DNA from: Paroedura picta
Taxonomy: Eukaryota; Chordata; Lepidosauria; Squamata; Gekkonidae
NCBI RefSeq assembly: GCF_049243985.1
Contig: NC_135376.1
Span: 39,599,001 to 39,663,000 of the forward strand
Direction: 5' to 3'
Length of the DNA: 64,000 nucleotides
Below are positions 57,046 through 64,000 of the stretch, piece after piece (the first letter of the stretch is position 1; every line of letters begins with the position of its first letter). Below the pieces are notes generated by a model. It was given only the letters and a program-made list of their open reading frames with translations, was not told the DNA's origin and searched no databases. A program made the translations under genes and the position numbers.

Positions 57046-58860
57046 ATAGGCTGAGCACAAGACAAATACTGGGAGTCTGCTTTCGGGGAAGATGCAATTT
57101 TTTTCTACTGATTTTTTTTCCATTTTTTTTCTGATCATCTAACACAAGCTTGGATGTTTTCTCTCAAGAACTGGCAGACAGCAATTATTCTTAAATGCTG
57201 TCTTAAAAAACAGAAAGAGCCTGATAAGCCTCATTTTTCTTAGGTGCTTGTGACTTTTCCATTGTGTTCTGCAACCAGGAAGCTATTACGGAGAATGGGA
57301 AATCATTTGAGACACAAAGAGGCTGCAAGTCTTGAGGAATTATGAACGGCACTTGGAAGTGTTGGTGTGTCTTACAGCTGCTGTCTGCATGGAGGGTACC
57401 TCTCATGACAGAGAATGTGTGTACAGATTAACAGTACAGACATTTACTTGTTCCTTTTCTAATGGAGATATATGAATAATGAATTTGACTGTGGTGCATC
57501 ATTTTCTTCCTCATACCTTAAGTATTCCAGAACTTAATATGCAGGGGAGAGGACTGGAGAGATTGGTAAGATAAGGCACACTGGGAAAATATATTGTGCC
57601 AACAAATGCAGAGAGCCAGTTTGGTGTAGTGGTTAGGAGTGCGGACTTCTAATCTGGCATGCCGGGTTCGATTCTGCGCTCCCCCACATGCAACCAGCTG
57701 GGTGACCTTGGGCTCACCACAGCACTGAGAAAGCTGTTCTGATCAAGCAGTAATATCAGGGCTCTCTCAGCCTCATCCACCCCACAAGGTGTCTGTTGTG
57801 GGGAGAGGAAAGGGAAGGCGACTGTAAGCCACTTTGAGCCTCCTTCGGTTAGGGAAAAGCAACATATAAGAACCAACTCTTCTTCTTCATTTGCCTAATA
57901 GGGAGCCAGCAGTTGAGTAGCACCACCACTACCTCTATGTTTCTATCCTCTTATGTGGCTAGGGGAAGCTGGTTTTTCTGAACTCTACCAACTGCATAAA
58001 ATCTTTTTCCTACATGCGATTCTAACTGAAGAGGCACTCGTATGAGGAGGGCAAAGGGACTATAGATCCTATTAAAGATTCAGCCTTTGTAACTGTGAGG
58101 AAGACCATACACTTGTTTTTCTATGTCAATGAGGATCCCGTGAAATTCTGTTATAAAGTTTTGACAGTGCCGAAAGTGGAGCTATGTGAAAAACAAAGAT
58201 TTTTCTTCCTGTCATGTTATACTGGGCACAGAAGTATAATAGCAGATTTGACTTCCCTGATCCTTGAAGAAGTGGCATGGTGGGCTGAGATGTTGTTGTT
58301 TCAGTGGAGGAATCCATTGCGTGAGATATAAGAATATCTTTGGACCCATTTTCACATGTAAGATCTCTGCCTTTTATTACAGTATTTTGCTCCAGTCTAT
58401 TCAAGACTTACCTTAATTTTCATTGTGGAAATTTAAGTAATTATGTGTTTCCTTTATAAAATACCTCTTCCCTGTAGGAAAGCATTCCTCTTTTTACTAT
58501 TGAGGGAGCTGTGTGGGGAAATATTGTCATCTGTCCTCCCATCTGCAGCATGATTTGGTGCAAATTCCATTTTATCACCTTAGTGAATTTGGGCAGTATT
58601 TCAAGAATTTCAGTTTCAGTTGTCTTGCTTCCTGTGGGAAACTTATTTAGGTTACCTGTCTATAGAACTTGGAGCTTTGGTACCATATGGTAGGTGGAAC
58701 ATCAAGGACTCCTCTGATAATTATACTTCTGACTTGGAACAAAGGAAAGACGAAAGAAAATGCCTGTGGTATGAATTAAGCAATAATTGTGTCCTAATTA
58801 AGTGCCTTATGTATTATGGAAACTGCTCTTACAAAATAAATGGATGTGAAACTTAGTATG
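57046..58860 (+). other. TMEM41A: Probable TMEM41A 3'UTR
   Basis: T-rich sequence after the stop with an AATAAA at 58835-58840 as the first plausible poly(A) signal. A full Sauria-type SINE sits inside it (57616-57888). The end is inferred; no coding potential is seen. Confidence 0.45.
57616..57888 (+). mobile_element. Sauria-type tRNA SINE in the TMEM41A 3'UTR
   Basis: CCAGTTTGGTGTAGTGGTTA, GCCGGGTTCGATTCTGCGCT, GGGTGACCTTGGGCTCACC, TGTCTGTTGTGGGGAGAGG, ACATATAAGAACCAACTCTT then CTT units. Full length. The 25 nt just upstream (57591-57615) repeat exactly at 56316-56340. Confidence 0.9.
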
Positions 58861-58880
58861 AAGTGTTGTCTGTGTAGAGA

Positions 58881-58950
58881 AGTGGGTAGTCAAACTGTGG
58901 CCCTCCAGATGTCCATGAACTACAATTCCCATGAGCCCCTGCCAGCAAAT
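58881..58950. mobile_element. Half of a palindromic hAT MITE
   Basis: GTAGTCAAACTGTGGCCCTC then CAGATGTCCATGAACTACAA and CCCATGAGCCCCTGCCAGCA match one arm of 41264-41399; the second arm is absent. Confidence 0.8.
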
Positions 58951-58977
58951 GGTAAAGGAAGCTTAGTATACATATAC

Positions 58978-59095
58978 TAGGGTTGCCAGCTCTGGAGTGG
59001 GAAATGTCTGGAGATTCTGGGGGTAGAGTTTTGGGAGAAGGACTTTCCGTGAGGTATGCCTTCCAATGCATCCATTTGCTCCTTTCCAGCATTAG
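58978..59095 (+). repeat. Dispersed MITE-like repeat, 5' part
   Basis: AGGGTTGCCAGCTCTGGAGT, GTCTGGAGATTCTGGGGGTA and CCATTTGCTCCTTTCCAGC. A reptile repeat family whose two ends are inverted (AGGGTTGCCA / TGGCAACCCT in intact copies). Another copy at 62035-62265. Confidence 0.55.
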
Positions 59096-61464
59096 AATGG
59101 TCCAAAACCACAAAATACATAGAGAGCAAAAACTAGAATGTGGTATGACATCCAACTTAAAGGAGACAAAAAACATATCAGGATAACTTTGATTTCACCT
59201 TGATCATCACTTTGTGATGTCATTTTCATCATTCTGTTACCATCTCCCAGATATGATTAACTATAAAAGTTCTGTTTTTATGGAAAAGGAACCCTCTTCT
59301 GAAAATGCAGAGTTACAGCCAACAGCACATGTAATTTAATACAATCCACTTGCTTCCATCTGTAGTGTTATATACAAATTACTACAAACAAGCATGAGGT
59401 ACACTGGCTTTTATTCCATGCATCTGTTTGTTTGGATAGTCTTGTTCCAAATTGTTACACACTGTCCAGTACAAAAACAAATCAAGTTTACCTCAGGAAG
59501 CCTCAGAGTAGGGAGAAAAGACATCATAGGAGATGGAATGATCATTTGACATATAAAACCATTAATCCCCAACAATGATTAGCCACCACACTGATTGTGC
59601 CATAGCTGGTCCCAGTAATTAAGAGGGCATCATATGAGTAATGAGGACAGCCCAAAGAAGCCACTTGCCTCCAGAGACATCACCTCCGGTTTGCACTGCA
59701 TGCCCCAGATTGTTGTGCAGCTAATGGCAGGCCCACAATCAGCCAGTTATATTACTTTAATGCCCTTACATGGAACAGTCAACACACAGCAAGGTTCACC
59801 ATTGATAACTGCACACAGGAAATACTGTCTAATAATTTGAACTATTTGGTTTATGGCTTTCATTTAAAAAGCAGAGATTCCTTTAAGTTGAGTCTAAACT
59901 CTCCAGAAAAAGTCATCTATTCTTCTCAAGACCCTAAGATGCTATCGGAATGTCGAAAACCGATCTACAACAAAACTGTGCCTTTTTATTGTCGTGCTAA
60001 ACGTTTCTTGTGCTGCTTGAACACAAACTCAAGATAAAGGTGTAGAAGAAGTATACCTACCATTTTCTGTCAGTATAGGCCCTTTTTCCTAAGGGATAGG
60101 AGACAGACAATGTATTATTTGTGTCTCAGTATTAGCTTTACTAAATTCCATAGTTTTTACAATGCATCTTTATTTAATGCTTTGGACTGTTGTTCCCAGA
60201 TAATAAGAAAATAAGTGCCTTTTATTGAACCTTCACAACAATGCAGGCTTTTTAAAAAGCCCCAAGTCACACAAATACCTGAGAGTCTGTTTCTACTTTT
60301 AAAAGTGTTAAGCCCTCACACCTAGAGAAAATGAAGATTGTATACTAGAAGCCAAGAAGAAGAGAACAACCCAAATTTATGTGCCTTCTAAACCAATACA
60401 ATTTCAGAGCCAAACTCATCACCCTTCATCTTCTAACACTAGTATTATGGTCCTATTTAGACACTGAACAGCTACAATGTTGTTGTAATAGTCCCAATTG
60501 TGCTCCCAGGATAAACTATCTCAGTAATAAGAAACATTTACACAAATTGCTCTACCCCTCCAATGACATGGACTGGGTACCAAGAAACTCACAATGTAAA
60601 AATACTGCAGCATATGGCAAGTAGGTCTAATGTATTAAAGCGGGAAGAGGAGACTTCACCACAGAAATGCCATTTTCAGCAGAATCCGTAGCAGACATAC
60701 TGTAAGGCCAAGTTCCTGATTTAACTCACTGAACGATACTATTTTATCCAGTGTGCTAAAATTGCCTTGATTTGCCTCCTATTAGAATCCTCTACAACCA
60801 TCAAGATTAGAACTCTTCTAGTCTAGATTTATATATAAAAAACATTTGTTTATTTAAGGATGCATCACTGTAGAAGGCTGATGACAAGGGCTATTAACAT
60901 CACAGGAGGAAAATTAAATGGCTGGTTAGTAGCCTCAAAACTATTTAAAATCTCAGTTCCATTTTTAATTATTTTTTTAACTTGCCTGTTCAACCTATTT
61001 AAAAATATTGAAAAGATTTCTATTTGTACTCCATGGCATAATTTACATATTAAATTATTTGGAAAGTTCTTAAGCTTAATTTAGAATGTGAATTAGTGAG
61101 ACTCGCAAACAAGCTGACATCTTAGTTATGACACCATGTTCTTTGATCAACAGGTTCACTAGCTTTGTTAGTATAATGTCCTGAGCTCGTTGGGGATGTT
61201 ACAAGGTAAAAAACTGTTGTTGTTTTTTTAAAATTCAGAAGAAAATGCAGAGCATTTGGGGGGGGAGGTGAGATACTTACAAATATTCCTTTCAAAGTAT
61301 TGTTATATCATACAGCATATCAACTGCAGATGCAGAATGCACACAAATATCAAAAAGTTACCAACCTCTGTAGCTTCCTTTTTGGTATGTGTGCACATTA
61401 AATTCATTAAATCAACATGTTTTCAGTAGCTGTAGAGGCTTACTGTGAGGACAGGTTGTACTTA

Positions 61465-61530
61465 AATGACAGAGCACACATGTAATGCATTATACTCCAG
61501 GCTCAATTCCTCCTTTACTCAAAACTCTGG
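61465..61530 (+). mobile_element. tRNA SINE scrap
   Basis: AATGACAGAGCACACATGTA and CTCCAGGCTCAATTCCTCC resemble the A and B boxes of the SINE at 36060-36275. Very diverged. Confidence 0.35.
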
Positions 61531-62034
61531 ATAACTACCACCAAAGCTGGCAATTCCACATTAGCTGTAAAATTCTTTAGAAGCAGGAAAGGATATTTTG
61601 CTATGAAAGAAAAAGACATTTGGGGAAATCACTATTAAATTAACAAGGACAACCCTTTGCTTTGATGTATTTTAAAAAGTTCCTAGAAATTATATTCAAT
61701 TAGCTACCTGTGGGCTGTTAAACTGGAATTAGTATGCCACCGGGAGACTTCACTGTCAAGTAATTACTATTCACCAAAGGCAATTAGTAAACCAGAGATT
61801 TCTAGATTTGCACAGAAATATGTCATCCAGTTCCATAAAACTATATTCAGAAATCATCCCTCACAACAAAATATTTATTTAAAAACACAAATATGAAGAA
61901 TAAAGCAGCACTATTTTCAAAACAAGGCAAATAAAAGTGGAGTATCAGTCCGGTTGCAAGAGCTTGGATCATGCCAAGTAGCCTTCTGAAAAGAAGCATC
62001 ACATTGCCTGTGAGCTAAATGTCTAGCCTGCTGG

Positions 62035-62265
62035 CAGGTGGTCACAAGTAGTGCTGTCAGCTGTAGATTGTCATATGACAAGAGATTTGGGGGCAGTGCC
62101 CAGGGAGTAGGGAGAGGGAGTTTAGCGGGGATCTGATGTCAATCTAGGACTCAATTTCAACCGGCCAAACTGCTATTTCCTCCAAAGGAACTGATCTCTA
62201 ATCTGATGATCAGCTGTAATTCCAGGAGAATTTTGGGCCTCACCATGAGGTTGGCCACCCTACCT
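62035..62265 (+). repeat. Dispersed MITE-like repeat, near full length
   Basis: AAGAGATTTGGGGGCAGTGC, CCTCCAAAGGAACTGATCTC, GATCAGCTGTAATTCCAGGA and the end GAGGTTGGCCACCCTACC. Same family as 58978-59095; class uncertain. Confidence 0.6.
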
Positions 62266-64000
62266 CCAAGGCCAGAAACAGGGTTGAAACAGGTTGAGAT
62301 GGTAAAGGAAACTCTGGAAAATTTAATGGCCATGAAATTCACTCTGTTTCTCAAAAACTGTATATTTTTATGAACACTAAAAAGGAAAAATAAAATATGA
62401 ACTTGTTCAGTATTGTTGCAGGGGAGATTCTTGCTTCTTATGCTAGAGAGGATGAAAGTATCCTGGGAGGTATTTGCAAGTGGGTCCCATTTTATTTTGA
62501 GATCCACTGGCTTAACTCATATTACCCATGGAATGAAAACAAACAATCATCAATGAGATTCCCAAAGTAAGTGGATTATTCACAAACATGAGAGGCATGA
62601 GCTGCCAGAGTCAACATCACTGAGTGGGTCGAGTTCTATTCTGCCTTCTATAAACATGCTAAGCTGTAGCTAGTAGCATTCCTGGCCTTAGCAAATAGTG
62701 TGTCATTTCAGAAGAACATGACTAATTTATGTTGTTCTCTGCCACACCAAGTGTGATGGGCAACAGCAAGGAGCCTAAAGCACGTCAAGATGTACAATCT
62801 GCATCCTGTCCATTTTATGCTCCATGCACATGCTTGCTTGTGCTCACCTACTCCCTGCCTTATAGCATGATATATACGGTAAGAAATTAGATCCCATCAA
62901 GCAAGAAACAATTTGGCTCCTGCTCCTCCTCCAATTAGGAGTCATGAGGCAATGGGGCAGGGGCCAATAAATCGTGCTACAATAAGCTCTGCCAATAATC
63001 TAAAGCAATCACAATAAATAACAATGACATAACTTAAGATCCATGTAGTCCAGCTACAATGTTTTTAAAAAATATATGGAATAATTTAACGCATACAATA
63101 CTGTTCTCAGAATTTCCCTTCATTTTGCCAGTAGGCTATACATTAAAAAATCAAATCATATGTAAACAAACAGCAGCACATCATACAAGTTGTCCTTGCC
63201 CTTCATTTGGGGTGTGGAGGTGTGACACCTAATCACTATCTTAAAGATGCGTCCCATTATGTAACAAGCATACATTCCACACAAGCCTCCTTCCTTCCCT
63301 AGATGTAGTCATTACAGACCATGCTATGGGTGTAAAACAGGTAAGAACACTAGCAGCACTTTGCTTATAAAACCAGATTCAGTGTTCTTTTGGGAGGAGG
63401 TATACTCTTGTGGACATCTCAATGAAAAGGGTCATAATTACACGCCCAAAATTATTAGAATGAATGAGGTAATGCAGAGGGAAGGTAGAAAAGGTAACAG
63501 CCTTGGGTCCTGTCCAGTCCAGAAACCATCACTATGGAAATATGGCTTAGGTTCTCTCACACACAAAATGAAGGGCATTCTCCACTCATCTCTGTATTCC
63601 AAATAGCCCTAAGTTGCCAGTAAGAGAACAGCACTAATAAAAGGGGAGGGTGGGGTGACCAGTAGTGTCATTCAAACAAGGCTGTTCCCCTGACTTCACC
63701 CAAGTACAATCTTCCCTTAATGTATATTGGCAATTGTCAAGTGAAGCAGGAACAGCTCCAATCTCTTCCTCCAGGATATTCCTCATGATGTGCAGAATGT
63801 GCTTTTTCCATGGTGTGAAAGTTCTCATTCAACGTTAATTTGATCGATTTGTTTTTAATTGAAGGAACCAAACAAAAAGGCAAGTTCGAGAGGAGACGAA
63901 GATAACCAAGTAACATCTTCATTTCTGTTGGTTCACCAGCCAGCTATTCCCTGCTGCATCATCTGATCCACAGGAGCAGAATGGTGGGAAGTGCTAGAGG

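Larger units (their letters stand above)
58861..64000. other. Non-coding stretch after TMEM41A
   Basis: 5 kb with no coding exon on either strand. Contains half a hAT MITE, two copies of a MITE-like repeat, a tRNA SINE scrap (61465-61530) and otherwise low-repeat AT-rich sequence. In human the next gene here is MAP3K13, converging on TMEM41A; its 3'UTR could lie here on the - strand, for example ending near an AATAAA at about 59410 (- strand). Confidence 0.4.

Noticed and set aside
63361-63922. Short frames at the right edge as MAP3K13 exons
   Set aside because: No kinase or leucine-zipper similarity and no paired splice sites.

Overview
This is a gene-bearing piece of a vertebrate nuclear genome, almost certainly a squamate reptile (lizard). 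The genes are spliced, AT-rich introns are packed with retroposons, and the repeats are squamate in character: tRNA-derived SINEs with a (CTT)n tail, a second tRNA-headed SINE group, a BovB-type LINE tail, CR1 3' ends, 5S-rRNA-headed SINEs, hAT-type MITEs and GC-rich Helitron-like elements. I cannot name the species.

Layout. (1) 1-19.5 kb, + strand: the last nine coding exons of IGF2BP2, an mRNA-binding protein, covering KH2, the linker with its two extra exons, KH3, KH4, the stop codon and the 3'UTR. RRM1, RRM2 and KH1 lie left of the window. A decayed APE-type LINE of 4.5 kb or more, a SINE and a MITE fill the large intron at 2.4-10.6 kb. (2) 19.5-23.3 kb: tail-to-tail spacer between IGF2BP2 and SENP2 with a 5S-derived SINE and a BovB tail. 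(3) 23.35-46.92 kb, - strand: a complete 15-exon model of SENP2, the SUMO protease, 526 codons plus stop. All exon phases join and the His/Asp/Cys triad has the same spacing as in human. (4) 46.9-48.4 kb: a short divergent promoter region with two CpG-rich blocks. (5) 48.36-57.05 kb, + strand: a complete five-exon TMEM41A (VTT/DedA-type membrane protein, 258 aa). (6) 57-64 kb: TMEM41A 3'UTR, then about 5 kb without coding sequence. By human gene order this could hold the tail of MAP3K13 on the - strand, but that is only inference.

The order IGF2BP2 > < SENP2, TMEM41A > matches human 3q27 with one clear difference: LIPH, which in human lies between SENP2 and TMEM41A, is not there. The three genes do not form a pathway; their closeness is conserved synteny. 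I found no new biological system. The points most worth a second look are the missing LIPH, a probable GC-AG intron inside IGF2BP2 KH3, a Glu-to-Val change in the invariant LNDE motif of SENP2, two oppositely oriented Helitron-like termini in SENP2 intron 1 and the intron next to it, a perfect 26-bp fold-back with a GAAA loop, and a 25-nt exact repeat beside a SINE in the TMEM41A region.
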